In this document: piece by piece, positions 16,468 to 25,708 of the stretch | Layout of the letters: the number at the start of each line of letters is the position of its first letter | Numbering within the stretch: position 1 is the first letter of the stretch | Source of the DNA: an uncultured Alphaproteobacteria bacterium | Lineage (GTDB): Bacteria > Pseudomonadota > Alphaproteobacteria > RF32 > CAG-239 | Direction: 5' to 3' | Length of the DNA: 45,674 bases | NCBI GenBank assembly: GCA_949297665.1 | Contig: CASFTO010000057.1 | Coordinates: 1 to 45,674 of the forward strand | Position numbers and translations under genes: made by a program | The notes under the pieces: generated by a model | Seen by the model: the letters and a program-made list of their open reading frames with translations, nothing else | Told to the model about the DNA's origin: nothing | The model's database searches: none

Positions 16468-17058
16468 TTAGCTTTCAGGATAACCGATAACCTGATTCAT
16501 AATAACAAATTCATCTCTATCAAGATGCAATTTATCTTTCAGTTCATCTTTATCAAGATATGCGCGCACAATGGTATTTAAGCCCTTGCTTGTTGCATAC
16601 AAATAAACATTTTGCGCCGCTGCTCCGGCATGAAAAGAAGAATAATCCTTATCACTACCGGTATAAATCAAATTCAGCGGAGCATTTTTAACAAAATCCT
16701 GTTTAGCAATATATGTACTGATTTCTTCATCACTGACTTTAACCAAAGAATTAGCAGCGGCATCATACGACCAAATAGAATTTTGATAAACTACAAAGAC
16801 CTTCAAATTTTGCTTATTCATAGCAGTCGGTACTGTTCTTGTGCCTTTTTTATTAATACCGAATGAAGCCCACAATAAATCACTTAAAGTCTGCTCACTA
16901 ATATCTTTATTTGAATATTCCCGTGAAGAATGACGATTATCAATCAACTGCATCAATTCCGAACTTTTATCCGGCTGTGGTAATTGCATAATTTCTTCCG
17001 CTTGCACACTTAATGGTGCGCCAACTGAAAACAACATCAAAAACAACTTACGCCACAT
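16468..17058 (-). CDS. Exported nitroreductase-family protein
   Basis: A 196-residue nitroreductase-fold flavoprotein of the SagB/ThcOx-like type. The N-terminus is a signal peptide (MWRKLFLMLFSVGAPLSVQA, then EEIM). The family start LIDNRHSSREYSNKDISEQT carries the RxSxR-like FMN phosphate-binding residues. DLLWASFGIN, TVPTAMNKQNLKVFVV, SSFHAGAAAQNVYLYATSKG and the end MNQVIGYPES follow in family order. Such enzymes use FMN to oxidise or reduce small molecules or peptides; the substrate cannot be read from sequence. Export is unusual, because FMN enzymes normally stay in the cytosol. GGGAG precedes the ATG. It lies last in a possible operon with the pentapeptide protein, the AmpG-like permease and a glycosyltransferase. 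Confidence 0.85.
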   Translation of the reverse strand: MWRKLFLMLFSVGAPLSVQAEEIMQLPQPDKSSELMQLIDNRHSSREYSNKDISEQTLSDLLWASFGINKKGTRTVPTAMNKQNLKVFVVYQNSIWSYDAAANSLVKVSDEEISTYIAKQDFVKNAPLNLIYTGSDKDYSSFHAGAAAQNVYLYATSKGLNTIVRAYLDKDELKDKLHLDRDEFVIMNQVIGYPES

Positions 17059-17135
17059 GGCACATCTCCCATAAACAACACATAGTTATTTATAGGCATA
17101 CGATAATTTAAATTCCGTTAAAATAAACAAATGTT

Positions 17136-18485
17136 TCACTCGCGGCTGCCACGCCCTAAATTAATGTTCAGCGGAACATATTTTTCGTCTAAAGATGGTC
17201 TTTCACGCCCTTGTTGCTGTTCTTCCAACATTTTCTGCTTACGTTCTTCAATATTTTTACGCTGCTCTTCATTATAAGCTTTACGTTCTTCTTCAATACG
17301 CTGAGCATGAAATTCTTTGGCTTTTTCAAAAATAACTTCATCCTTTTCTTCAGGTTTCTTAGCAATAACATTTTTAACCTTCAAAAAAGCCTTTACCAAT
17401 TGATCCGTACTAATACTGTTTTTAGTTAAATCAATCCATCCCGTAAAGTGGCCATTACTTAAGAATTCAGAAAAATCAATATAAAAACGTTTCGCTTTTT
17501 TTCTATTTTTCGGAGCTAAAATTTTCTTTAATTCATCAGCACTCGGAACTCGTCCCAAAGCCTGTGCAATCTGTTGGGGCGTAATGATACATTCGCTTAA
17601 ATCAAGCTCCATAATATTCACACCGGTAAAATCAAGTCCGGTAAAATCAACCCCTCGCAAATTAACTTGACGCAAATCAATTCTGGTTAAATCCAACAAA
17701 GAAAGATTAATTCTCCGCAAATTTAATTTATGAGGATAGTAAACAGCTAAATACTCAACCAACGCCTGCAATTCCTCAATAGCCAATTCATCCATTCGGA
17801 TATCAATCAAGATAGCATCTTCGATATCGGCATCGCGAAGAATAACGCCTTCCATGTTAGCGCCGGTAAAGTTAGTACCTTTTAATTTCGCACCGGCAAA
17901 AATAGAGTCGCTTAAATCCGCATCGGATAAATCTGCACCAGATAAGTCTGCTCCGGTAAAATCTGTACCGGATAACTTCGCCCCTTTAAAGTTAGCATCT
18001 TGCAAATTTGCAGCAGAAAAATCAGCATGAGATAAATCTTGACCGGAAAAATCCATCCCAACCATGTTTTGCCCAACATGATATTCGCCATCGGCTAAAT
18101 TTTTCCGCCGACCATTTAAGTCGTCATATTTACTGATTTCATCTGCGATTGAGTGCCAAGAGTGACTGAATTCATAAAGTTTTGCCTCAACTTCACCCTC
18201 TACCACATGACCGGAAAGAGTTGCCTCCAACTCTTGCTCCATCATTTCACGCACTTGCCCTAATTGAGCATAATACGCGCGCAACTTTTCCATACGGGGA
18301 GAAACAGGCTTTTCCTTAGCAACCGAAACAACCGGGTGAAATTCGACATTTTGGGTATCTGAAACGGTTTCAGAAACAGTTTTCGTTTCCTCATTAACCT
18401 CAACATTATCATCGGGAAGATTTGCCACACTCCCGGGACGAACCCCGTTAAAATTCTTAGTATCCATATCGTCAGAAAGCCCCAT
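17136..18485 (-). CDS. Pentapeptide-repeat protein with charged C-terminal tail
   Basis: A 449-residue protein without signal peptide. A disordered, Val/Glu/Thr-rich N-terminus (1-60) is followed by a helical part (60-125), then pentapeptide repeats (about 140-225), visible as A(D/N)LXX units such as ADFSAANLQDANFKGAKLSG. A second short set (about 250-300) has LDLTRIDLRQVNLRGVDFTG. These fold as a quadrilateral beta-helix, usually a protein-binding scaffold. The segment at 300-390 has no clear match. The C-terminus (about 395-430) is a Glu/Lys/Arg-rich helix likely to form a coiled coil. The start is preceded by AGGA about 9 bases upstream; an in-frame ATG at 18467 is possible. The gene lies between ampG and the nitroreductase, but a functional link is unproven. 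Confidence 0.88.
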   Translation of the reverse strand: MGLSDDMDTKNFNGVRPGSVANLPDDNVEVNEETKTVSETVSDTQNVEFHPVVSVAKEKPVSPRMEKLRAYYAQLGQVREMMEQELEATLSGHVVEGEVEAKLYEFSHSWHSIADEISKYDDLNGRRKNLADGEYHVGQNMVGMDFSGQDLSHADFSAANLQDANFKGAKLSGTDFTGADLSGADLSDADLSDSIFAGAKLKGTNFTGANMEGVILRDADIEDAILIDIRMDELAIEELQALVEYLAVYYPHKLNLRRINLSLLDLTRIDLRQVNLRGVDFTGLDFTGVNIMELDLSECIITPQQIAQALGRVPSADELKKILAPKNRKKAKRFYIDFSEFLSNGHFTGWIDLTKNSISTDQLVKAFLKVKNVIAKKPEEKDEVIFEKAKEFHAQRIEEERKAYNEEQRKNIEERKQKMLEEQQQGRERPSLDEKYVPLNINLGRGSRE

Positions 18486-18541
18486 AAAATTTCATCCTCA
18501 ATCAAAAGCTGAGAATATAGTACACCACTTTCTGCAAAAAC

Positions 18542-19807
18542 TCAAGCATCAATTAAATAAGTCGGTTTTTTCCGATATAAAAACCAACAAAAAACCGCTC
18601 CTGGAAGAGTTAAAAGAGCGCTAATCATAAAAAACACCGGCCACGAAGTCTGATCCAAAGCCCAACCGGAAGTAGCCGCAAAAATATCACGAGCAAACCC
18701 CGGAAGCGAAGACAACAGAGCATATTGTGTTGCCGTATGCCCTTTATGACACAAGACCGACATAAAAGCGATAATAGCGGTCGTTGCCATACCGGAAGAA
18801 AGATTTTCAAGAGAAATCGTAAACATCAAAAACCATATATCATGTCCAATATAATAAAGCGGAATATAAAGAGCGGTAGTCACACCTTGCACAAAAGCAA
18901 AAATCAACAGCCCTTTCAAAAGTCCAACTTTTGTTAAGAAGTATCCCCCCAACAATCCGCCGATAATCGTTGCCGCCATACCATACAATTTAGAAATATA
19001 TGCAATTTCGGTTTTCGTAAATCCCAAATCATCATAAAAGGGATAAGCCATCGGAGCAAAATAAGCATCACTCAAACGATAGCAAAACACGACAATCAAA
19101 GCAGCCAACCAATATTGCCTTTCCATAAACAAACGAAACGGCTCAATCACCGCATATTTAAGAACATTTTTTTCTCTTTTTTTCTCTTCTGCGGCAACAT
19201 GTAAGGGTTCTTGAGCCAACAACACGGCCCCCATACCGACAAGTAAGATTACAGCATTGATAAAATAGACCTCATTCCAAGTCAAAATAGCAGCTAAACC
19301 AATAGCACCGGCACCGGAAATCACGCTACCGATTCGATATCCTAAAACATACATTGTTGCGCCATCAATTTCTTTTTCTTGATTATGCTGAAACAGTTCA
19401 ACACGAAACGCATCCAAAACAATATCTTGGGTAGCAGAAAACAGACTGACGCAAAAAGCCGCCGCCGCCATCCACAAAATACAACTATCGGGAGAAAGAC
19501 AAGACAACCATAAAATAGATAAAAACAGCCCGGACTGAGAAAAAATAGCCCAACTTCTACGTTTTCCCAAACGAGAAAGGAACGGAATTTTAACAGTTTC
19601 CACCAACGGAGCCCATAACCATTTAAACGAATACGGCAAGCGTAACAAAGAAAAAGCCCCAATTGTACGATAAGCGATATGGTAATCTTTAAGCCACAAT
19701 GAAAGAGTTCCGAACACCAATGCCAACGGCAACCCGCTGGATAAACCAAATGCAATGGTTATCATCATTTGCCGCGAAAAATATGATTTAAATTTACTCT
19801 TTGTCAT
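18542..19807 (-). CDS. ampG: AmpG-like MFS permease (muropeptide importer)
   Basis: A 421-residue, about 12-helix major-facilitator protein. AmpG brings GlcNAc-anhydroMurNAc muropeptides from the periplasm into the cytosol for recycling. Family signatures are FGLSSGLPLALVFGTLSLWL in helix 1, LLRLPYSFKWLWAPLVE, KRRSWAIFSQ and SATQDIVLDAFRVE. The ATG at 19807 overlaps the end of the upstream glycosyltransferase gene by 14 bp, so translation is probably coupled; the TTG six bases earlier is less likely. With murQ (542-1426) it gives two recycling steps in the window, though the genes are far apart. A related MFS substrate cannot be excluded. Confidence 0.85.
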   Translation of the reverse strand: MTKSKFKSYFSRQMMITIAFGLSSGLPLALVFGTLSLWLKDYHIAYRTIGAFSLLRLPYSFKWLWAPLVETVKIPFLSRLGKRRSWAIFSQSGLFLSILWLSCLSPDSCILWMAAAAFCVSLFSATQDIVLDAFRVELFQHNQEKEIDGATMYVLGYRIGSVISGAGAIGLAAILTWNEVYFINAVILLVGMGAVLLAQEPLHVAAEEKKREKNVLKYAVIEPFRLFMERQYWLAALIVVFCYRLSDAYFAPMAYPFYDDLGFTKTEIAYISKLYGMAATIIGGLLGGYFLTKVGLLKGLLIFAFVQGVTTALYIPLYYIGHDIWFLMFTISLENLSSGMATTAIIAFMSVLCHKGHTATQYALLSSLPGFARDIFAATSGWALDQTSWPVFFMISALLTLPGAVFCWFLYRKKPTYLIDA

Positions 19808-20768
19808 TACCAAAATTTACCTTTTTCTCCACAATATAAAGCGGCCGACGTTTAACCTCAATAAAGATTCTACCGATATACTCACCGAGAATACCTAAAA
19901 TAATCATCTGCACACCACCCACTAACAAAATAAAAACTAAAAGTGAAGCATACCCTGGTACATCAGCCCCATACGTTATGGTTCGAATAATGATATACAA
20001 CGCATAAAGCAATCCCAAAAATGACAGCATAGAACCCAAATAAGTCCAGATACGAAGCGGTAAAGTAGTTGAAGCGGTAATACCGTCAAGAGCAAAATTC
20101 CATAATTTCCAATAATTCCATTTACTAACACCGGAAATTCTTTTCTGCCGAACATATTTAATCCCGCAAGATTTAAAACCGGTCCATCCGAAAATCCCTT
20201 TCATAAAAATATTACGTTCAGGAAGTTCTAAAATAGTATCAATAATTTTACGATCAATCAGACGATAATCTCCGGCATTATAAGGAATAGGCGAACGTGT
20301 CATCAGATTATATGTTTTATAAAAAAGTTTCGCCGTCCATCGCTTAAGCCAAGTATCACTGGCACGATCGTTACGGATTCCATAAACCATATCATAACCT
20401 TCTTCCCATTTTTCGATAAACTGAAGAATAAGCTCTGGCGGATCCTGCAAATCAACATCTATCGGAATAGCGGCCCGACCGGAACAATATTTAAGCCCTG
20501 CCATAAGTCCGTACTCTTTACCGAAGTTGCGTGAAAATTTTAAGACTTTAATTCTAAAATCATCTTGAGCATATTTTTGGAGCAATTGAAAAGTTCCGTC
20601 AGTTGAACCATCATCAACACAAACTATTTCATAACGACAATCTTTTTTTTGTTCCATAGTCTGACGAATAGTTTTAAAAAAAACATCCAAACTATCCTCT
20701 TCATTATAAACAGAAACAATAATTGATATATCCGGTTTTTCAACAGTTTTGGCGAGAACCTTATTCAT
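19794..20768 (-). CDS. GtrB-like polyprenyl-phosphate glycosyltransferase (GT2)
   Basis: A 324-residue inner-membrane GT-A enzyme of the DPM1/GtrB type, which transfers a sugar from a nucleotide donor to undecaprenyl phosphate on the cytosolic face. The catalytic domain (about 12-230) has ISIIVSVYNEEDSL, CVDDGSTDGT, SRNFGKEYGLMAGL and the metal-binding DVDLQDP (D104, D106). Two membrane helices follow (about 245-270 and 278-302), then GEYIGRIFIEVKRRPLYIVE. GGAG precedes the ATG. It heads a minus-strand run with ampG, the pentapeptide protein and the nitroreductase, and is a paralogue of the GtrB-like protein at 31918-32862. Sugar type is not predictable. Confidence 0.9.
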   Translation of the reverse strand: MNKVLAKTVEKPDISIIVSVYNEEDSLDVFFKTIRQTMEQKKDCRYEIVCVDDGSTDGTFQLLQKYAQDDFRIKVLKFSRNFGKEYGLMAGLKYCSGRAAIPIDVDLQDPPELILQFIEKWEEGYDMVYGIRNDRASDTWLKRWTAKLFYKTYNLMTRSPIPYNAGDYRLIDRKIIDTILELPERNIFMKGIFGWTGFKSCGIKYVRQKRISGVSKWNYWKLWNFALDGITASTTLPLRIWTYLGSMLSFLGLLYALYIIIRTITYGADVPGYASLLVFILLVGGVQMIILGILGEYIGRIFIEVKRRPLYIVEKKVNFGNDKE

Positions 20769-20943
20769 TTTTCAACTCCATTATCACCCAGACAAACACC
20801 TGTTTTTACTAAAAACAAGACAATCTTTTTCATCTTCAAGAAAAAAATCACTTGATAATCTAACTTTTCTTTGCCCTTTATTAACAGATTTAAAGTTAAA
20901 CTCTCCTTAAGAAATAAAACTTTTTTAACAGGAACTACAGCAA

Positions 20944-22515
20944 ATGTCATTTATCAAATCAATAGCAACCTTCGGCGGTTTCACAATGATAAGCCGCATA
21001 ACCGGTTTTTTGCGAGATATGGTCATCGCAAGTTTTCTAGGTGCAGGTATGGTTTCCGACGCATTTTTAGTCGCGTTCAAATTACCGAATTTATTTAGGA
21101 GTCTTTTTGCTGAAGGAGCATTTACATCTGCGTTTGTTCCATTATTTTCCTCAAAACTTGTCGCGTCCGGCCGAGACAAATCCGTTGAATTTGCCGCCAA
21201 AGCCATATCTTTGCTGACTTTTTTCTTAATTTTTTTCACAATCATTTTTGAGTTGTGCATGCCTTTTGTTGTCAAGATTCTGGCACCTGGTTTTATGGAA
21301 AATCCGGAAAAAGTCGCTTTAACCATAGACTTATGCCGTATAACTTTTCCTTTTTTATTATTTATCTCCATCGTTTCTTTCCAAGCCGGAATTTTAAATT
21401 CGTTTGATCGCTTTGCAGCACCTGCCGCCGCGCCGATAATTTTAAATGTCGGTATGATTATTGCCGGACTAGCATCTATCGCATTTTTAGATATGCCGGT
21501 TTACGGGATGGCCTGGAGCATCACCATTACGGGAATGATTGAAGTTATCTGGCTCAAATATTTTCTAAACAAAGACAGCATCAAAATCAAACCTGATTTA
21601 CACATCATCACTCTATTAAAAGACAGCGAAATTCGTACTCTTTTCAAACGTATCACCCCCGGTATTGTTGGTGCGGGAATATATCAAATCAACATGGTTG
21701 TGGATACGATTCTCGTATCATTAGTATCAGGAGGAGCCGTATCATGGTTATATTACGCAAACCGCCTGCAACAATTACCCTTAGGAGTTATTGGTGCAGC
21801 CATCAGTGTTGCGTTGTTACCTCTGCTTTCAAAAAAACTAAAAGCAGGAGAAATCAAAGAAGCATCAAACGTTCAAGACAAAGCCATTATTTACGGATTA
21901 CTAATGTCTTTGCCAGCCGCTGTATTATTCGTTTGCTTAGCCGATTCGATAATAGAGTTATTATTTGAACACGGGCGTTTCACCGCATCGGATACATACA
22001 AAACGGCACTGGCACTAAAAGCCTACGCAGTAGGATTACCGTGTTATGTAATGGTCAAAGCCTTAATGCCAAACTTTTTCGCCAGAGGTGATACCATAAC
22101 TCCCGTTAAATACAGTGCCGTAGTATTCATCACAAATCTTGTGCTGAATTTAGCGCTAATGAAACCTTTTGGTCACATTGGTATCGCAACCGCCACCTCC
22201 GCAGCTGCTTTTGTATCTTTATTCCAATACATACATGGCTTGAAAAAAAGAGGCTTCTGGTCATTTTCCGCGGAACTCAAGAAAAAAATATGGGATATTG
22301 TCCTCTGCACAACTATAATGGGGATATTTGTTTATGCCACCCAATACTTATTAAACACCATTTATCCGGAACACAATATCTGGTTATTAATGCTGAAACT
22401 GGGAATTATTGGCATAATAGGACTTGCAACTTTTTTAGTAGGCGCTAAAATAAGAGGCATCTTGGATATTAGTGCGATTATCCAAAATCTGATTTTAAGG
22501 AGAAAAAAAGCATGA
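20944..22515 (+). CDS. murJ: Lipid II flippase MurJ (MviN)
   Basis: MurJ flips the peptidoglycan precursor lipid II across the inner membrane. At 523 residues with about 14 membrane helices it is standard for the MVF family. It opens with FGGFTMISRITGFLRDMVIA, followed by SDAFLVAFKLPNLFRSLFAE and GAFTSAFVPLF, the best-conserved N-terminal blocks. Later blocks include YYANRLQQLPLGVIGAAISV and FFARGDTITPVKYSA. ACAGGAACTACAGCAA precedes the ATG. It is divergent from the GtrB-like gene across 175 bp (20769-20943), where I see only AT-rich sequence and no defined signal. The gene downstream starts inside its stop codon (ATGA). Confidence 0.96.
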   Translation: MSFIKSIATFGGFTMISRITGFLRDMVIASFLGAGMVSDAFLVAFKLPNLFRSLFAEGAFTSAFVPLFSSKLVASGRDKSVEFAAKAISLLTFFLIFFTIIFELCMPFVVKILAPGFMENPEKVALTIDLCRITFPFLLFISIVSFQAGILNSFDRFAAPAAAPIILNVGMIIAGLASIAFLDMPVYGMAWSITITGMIEVIWLKYFLNKDSIKIKPDLHIITLLKDSEIRTLFKRITPGIVGAGIYQINMVVDTILVSLVSGGAVSWLYYANRLQQLPLGVIGAAISVALLPLLSKKLKAGEIKEASNVQDKAIIYGLLMSLPAAVLFVCLADSIIELLFEHGRFTASDTYKTALALKAYAVGLPCYVMVKALMPNFFARGDTITPVKYSAVVFITNLVLNLALMKPFGHIGIATATSAAAFVSLFQYIHGLKKRGFWSFSAELKKKIWDIVLCTTIMGIFVYATQYLLNTIYPEHNIWLLMLKLGIIGIIGLATFLVGAKIRGILDISAIIQNLILRRKKA

Positions 22516-23579
22516 TAAAAACGCTTTTGACCAAAACAAGAATACAAATAAAACGATTGATAGGCAAATGCGTTTACTTTTATGTATATATAAAAAACTC
22601 TCTCATCGCCATACATAAAAAATCAAAAAATCCTCAAGAAAAGAATAAACGCAGACATAAAAACAATCTTCTGAATTATATTGCCGTATTCAGTGAAAAA
22701 TGGCGCATCCTCACTTTCGGAGCAGTAGGATTTCTAATCATTTACTACGGCATAGGAGCAACAGTAAGCTCTACAATTAACAACAACCTGGCTACACCGA
22801 TAATTGTCAGCCAAAAATCCCCACGATACACAACCGAAGCTCTCAGCCATGTATTAAAATCACAAATTGACGATACTCCGTGGACACCAGCGCTCCCTAT
22901 AATTTTCCCTGCCGCAGTATTAGATAATCTCCCCAACTTCCAAATTGGAGCCAAAGATAGCGCTAAATATCTGATTAAGCGTCTATCCTGCTACCATACC
23001 GATGATAATTTAAAAGAAGCCGGAGAACTGCTGGATTACCCAGCTAACATTTGGCTATTTTCACAAACTGCGGATGATAAATTAGCTCCCGGTTCTGCCA
23101 AACAATATCGTAAAGCCCTTGCTAAACTAACAGACTTTGCATCTTCTGAAAACAATAACAAAGCAACAGGCATTCATGAACTTTTATACATAATGACCGG
23201 TTTGGAAAATCTCATTGAGCGCCAGCTAAACACTCTAAACCAACATGCCTTGGAACATAATTCTGAATTATTAGATTTTAAGGCTGACAATGTTTTTTAC
23301 CAAACAGAAGGATATATCTACACAATTCATTACATGCTTCAAGGCATTGCGAAAGACTATCAAGACATTATTGTAGAAACCGGACAATATGAAAATCTGA
23401 CATCTGCACTAAGCTTTTTAGAAACAGCATCAAAGCTAAATCCTTTATCCATAAAGAACGCTTCTCCGCAAGATACCTATGAAGCAAACCACTTACTTTA
23501 TCTGGGATATTATTTAGCCCGAGCACAAAATTATCTAAAAACAATTCACAACAACATAGAAGATTATGCACGGAAATAA
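22512..23579 (+). CDS. DUF2333 family inner-membrane protein
   Basis: A 355-residue protein with a basic, Lys-rich N-terminus (1-65), one membrane helix (about 68-88, ILTFGAVGFLIIYYGIG) and a large periplasmic part. The blocks PWTPALPIIFPAAVLDNLPN and FQIGAKDSAKYLIKRL, and the later SALSFLETASKLNPLSI, resemble the DUF2333 family. Its function is not known. ATG overlaps the murJ stop (ATGA), implying translational coupling, so a role in envelope assembly next to MurJ is a reasonable inference only. nfu follows 2 bp later. Confidence 0.85.
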   Translation: MIKTLLTKTRIQIKRLIGKCVYFYVYIKNSLIAIHKKSKNPQEKNKRRHKNNLLNYIAVFSEKWRILTFGAVGFLIIYYGIGATVSSTINNNLATPIIVSQKSPRYTTEALSHVLKSQIDDTPWTPALPIIFPAAVLDNLPNFQIGAKDSAKYLIKRLSCYHTDDNLKEAGELLDYPANIWLFSQTADDKLAPGSAKQYRKALAKLTDFASSENNNKATGIHELLYIMTGLENLIERQLNTLNQHALEHNSELLDFKADNVFYQTEGYIYTIHYMLQGIAKDYQDIIVETGQYENLTSALSFLETASKLNPLSIKNASPQDTYEANHLLYLGYYLARAQNYLKTIHNNIEDYARK

Positions 23580-23581
23580 TT

Positions 23582-24103
23582 ATGATAATTGAACAAAAAA
23601 GATTAACCCCACTTGAAACAACCTTATTTTTCCCCAAACGTTTCCCAATAAGCGGAGTAATTTACTACAATAAAGAACAAGCTCCATTAGCAACCTCCAT
23701 AGATTTACTGGATAATATTTTAAGTTGCGGAGAAGTTGAAAGCCTTCTTTTAACAGAAAACTTCATATATTTACAAAGCACTGACAGTACTCATTTAGAA
23801 GATATAGAAGCGCTAACCATGGCCGAAATCGCCGAATACGATTTTGATGCCCCAGAAATCTCTATGCCTCATCAAGAACATACTGCAGCCAAAATAACAT
23901 TAATCCTAAAAATCATTGTTGCTCCTTTTTTGCAAAGAGATGGAGGAGATATTGAATTAGTATCTTACAACAACGGCACAGCCATCGTACACTTTTTAGG
24001 AAAATGCCAAGGTTGCCCATACGCTCAAAAAACATTAAAAGAACGAGTTGAAAAAAATCTTATTTACTATTTACCGGAAGTAAGAGAGGTTATCTTACAA
24101 TGA
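23582..24103 (+). CDS. nfu: NifU-like Fe-S scaffold / carrier (Nfu)
   Basis: A 173-residue protein with the two-domain plan of Nfu-type iron-sulfur carriers. The N-terminal domain (about 1-95) includes LETTLFFPKRFPISGVIYYN and a C-terminal part DIEALTMAEIAEYDF. The C-terminal NifU domain (about 100-173) has IIVAPFLQRDGGDIELVSYN and the cluster-binding KCQGCPYAQKTLKERVE, with C142 and C145 as ligands of a [4Fe-4S] cluster bridging a dimer. ATG lies 2 bp after DUF2333, and its stop overlaps the next start. Client apoproteins are unknown. Confidence 0.93.
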   Translation: MIIEQKRLTPLETTLFFPKRFPISGVIYYNKEQAPLATSIDLLDNILSCGEVESLLLTENFIYLQSTDSTHLEDIEALTMAEIAEYDFDAPEISMPHQEHTAAKITLILKIIVAPFLQRDGGDIELVSYNNGTAIVHFLGKCQGCPYAQKTLKERVEKNLIYYLPEVREVILQ

Positions 24104-25005
24104 CGCTAAGAAACAGCATTTTTCTAATTATTGTCTTATTCTGCTGCCACATAACCAACAGCTATGCGCAAATGAAGGTTCAAGATTTTGGTGGTACATT
24201 ATACGTGGAAAATGCCACTGTTTCTGAATTAGAAGCTCTCTACAAAAAAAACAAATATCAAAGAGCTCGCGCTTTAGATAATGACGAATATCCAGCCATT
24301 TTCATAAAAACACTCCCGATTGATTATCAAGATATAAAATCACAAAAATATCGAAATGAATTATTTATTCGTATGCTTGCCCCGCTCACATTAAAAGTGA
24401 ACGAAGAAATTACGAATGAGCGTAACACATTACTGAGATTAGAGCGCCATTATCAACAAAACAAAAGTTTACCCCCTGAAGAGATTGAAAAATTAGAAAA
24501 ACTAGCACTCAAATATGATTACTTCACACGCCAAAAAAACAAACAACGCATTGAAACACAAATTCACAATTTAAAAAAACGCATAGACACTGTGCCGCCT
24601 TCTATACTAATTGCTGCTGCCGCCATGGAAAGCAACTGGGGCTTTTCACGAGTAGCAAAAGAAGCAAATTCTTTGTATAAAGAAAAAGTTTGGTTTACGA
24701 CAGAAGGCCTAGAACCGCTTGAAAATAAAGAAGACGGATATAGATTTAAGATATTTGACAGTTTATTGGAGAGCATGCGAAGTTTTGCCTTAACGTTCAA
24801 CTCCAACATCAACTACGAACATGTTTGGCAAGCCCGAGAAGGATATGCCGACCGTCATGGAGTAGTCATCGGAGAAAGTATAGCATATGCACTGTCACAA
24901 TCATCCAATCTGCCGAATTTTGCAGGAATACTGGACTATACAACAGCATACTATGATTTATTGGCAATTGATTTAGGTCATTTAAAAAGGGGAATAAAAA
25001 AATGA
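24100..25005 (+). CDS. Bax-like glucosaminidase-domain exported protein
   Basis: A 301-residue protein with a signal peptide (about 1-23, ending SYA-QM). The C-terminal glucosaminidase domain (about 155-300) resembles E. coli Bax: IDTVPPSILIAAAAMESNWG with E177 as the expected catalytic acid, then FSRVAKEANSLYKEKVWFTT and SFALTFNSNINYEHVWQARE. Family members cleave GlcNAc-MurNAc bonds in peptidoglycan. The middle (100-160) is Lys/Glu-rich and helical. ATGA overlaps link it to nfu before and gloB after. With MurJ upstream, a role in wall turnover is likely but unproven. Confidence 0.9.
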   Translation: MTLRNSIFLIIVLFCCHITNSYAQMKVQDFGGTLYVENATVSELEALYKKNKYQRARALDNDEYPAIFIKTLPIDYQDIKSQKYRNELFIRMLAPLTLKVNEEITNERNTLLRLERHYQQNKSLPPEEIEKLEKLALKYDYFTRQKNKQRIETQIHNLKKRIDTVPPSILIAAAAMESNWGFSRVAKEANSLYKEKVWFTTEGLEPLENKEDGYRFKIFDSLLESMRSFALTFNSNINYEHVWQAREGYADRHGVVIGESIAYALSQSSNLPNFAGILDYTTAYYDLLAIDLGHLKRGIKK

Positions 25006-25694
25006 CACACGAAATAATTCCGATTCTATGCAATGAAAAAAAGATGGCAAACTACGCCTATTTAATTACAACGCCGAAAACATCACAAACAATCATCATA
25101 GATGCTGCGGAGGCCAATCCGATTATACAAGAATTAGAAAAACATCACCTACACCCCACCCATATACTAACCACCCATCACCACTTTGACCATGTTGAAG
25201 GAAATTTAACCATAAAAGAAAAATATAACTGTGAAATAATCGCCCCGCAAAAAGAATTTAACCAAATTCCGGGAGCCACCATAGCTGTTCAAGAAGGAGA
25301 TATCATAAACATCTGCGATATCAAGATACAAATACTTGAAGCCCCGGGACATACTTTAGGACACATTTTATATTATTTACCGGATGAGCAAAAATTATTT
25401 ACGGGCGATACCTTATTTAATTTATGCATTGGAGGATTATTTGAAGGAACAGCCGAACAAATGTTCCACAGCCTACAAAAAATAAAATCCCTCCCAAACA
25501 ACACCGAAATATTCCCTGGTCACGAATACACTCGTTCCTGCCTGCCGGAAAGATTTACGAGCATACCGCAAACAGAACTCTACATAAAAAAGATGTTGAA
25601 AAGAGAGCAAGGTCACCTCGCCCCGGCCACTCTTGAAGAAGAAAAAGCATTTAACCCCTACCTAAAAGCAGACACGCTAACGGAATTGATGTAA
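25002..25694 (+). CDS. gloB: Hydroxyacylglutathione hydrolase (glyoxalase II)
   Basis: GloB hydrolyses S-lactoylglutathione to D-lactate and glutathione, the second step of methylglyoxal detoxification. The 230-residue metallo-beta-lactamase-fold protein carries the di-metal motif THHHFDH (H59, H61, D63, H64), APGHTLGH (H117), the bridging D136 in FTGDTLF, and FPGHEYTRS (H174). The end FNPYLK is the usual C-terminal glutathione-contact region. The ATG overlaps the stop of the Bax-like gene (ATGA). No glyoxalase I is in the window. Confidence 0.93.
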   Translation: MTHEIIPILCNEKKMANYAYLITTPKTSQTIIIDAAEANPIIQELEKHHLHPTHILTTHHHFDHVEGNLTIKEKYNCEIIAPQKEFNQIPGATIAVQEGDIINICDIKIQILEAPGHTLGHILYYLPDEQKLFTGDTLFNLCIGGLFEGTAEQMFHSLQKIKSLPNNTEIFPGHEYTRSCLPERFTSIPQTELYIKKMLKREQGHLAPATLEEEKAFNPYLKADTLTELM

Positions 25695-25708
25695 TAGGAA
25701 ATTTTATA

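Noticed and set aside
20925..21371. 148-codon minus-strand frame over the start of murJ
   Set aside because: It overlaps the conserved N-terminal blocks of MurJ, has Lys/Asn-rich translation and no domain.
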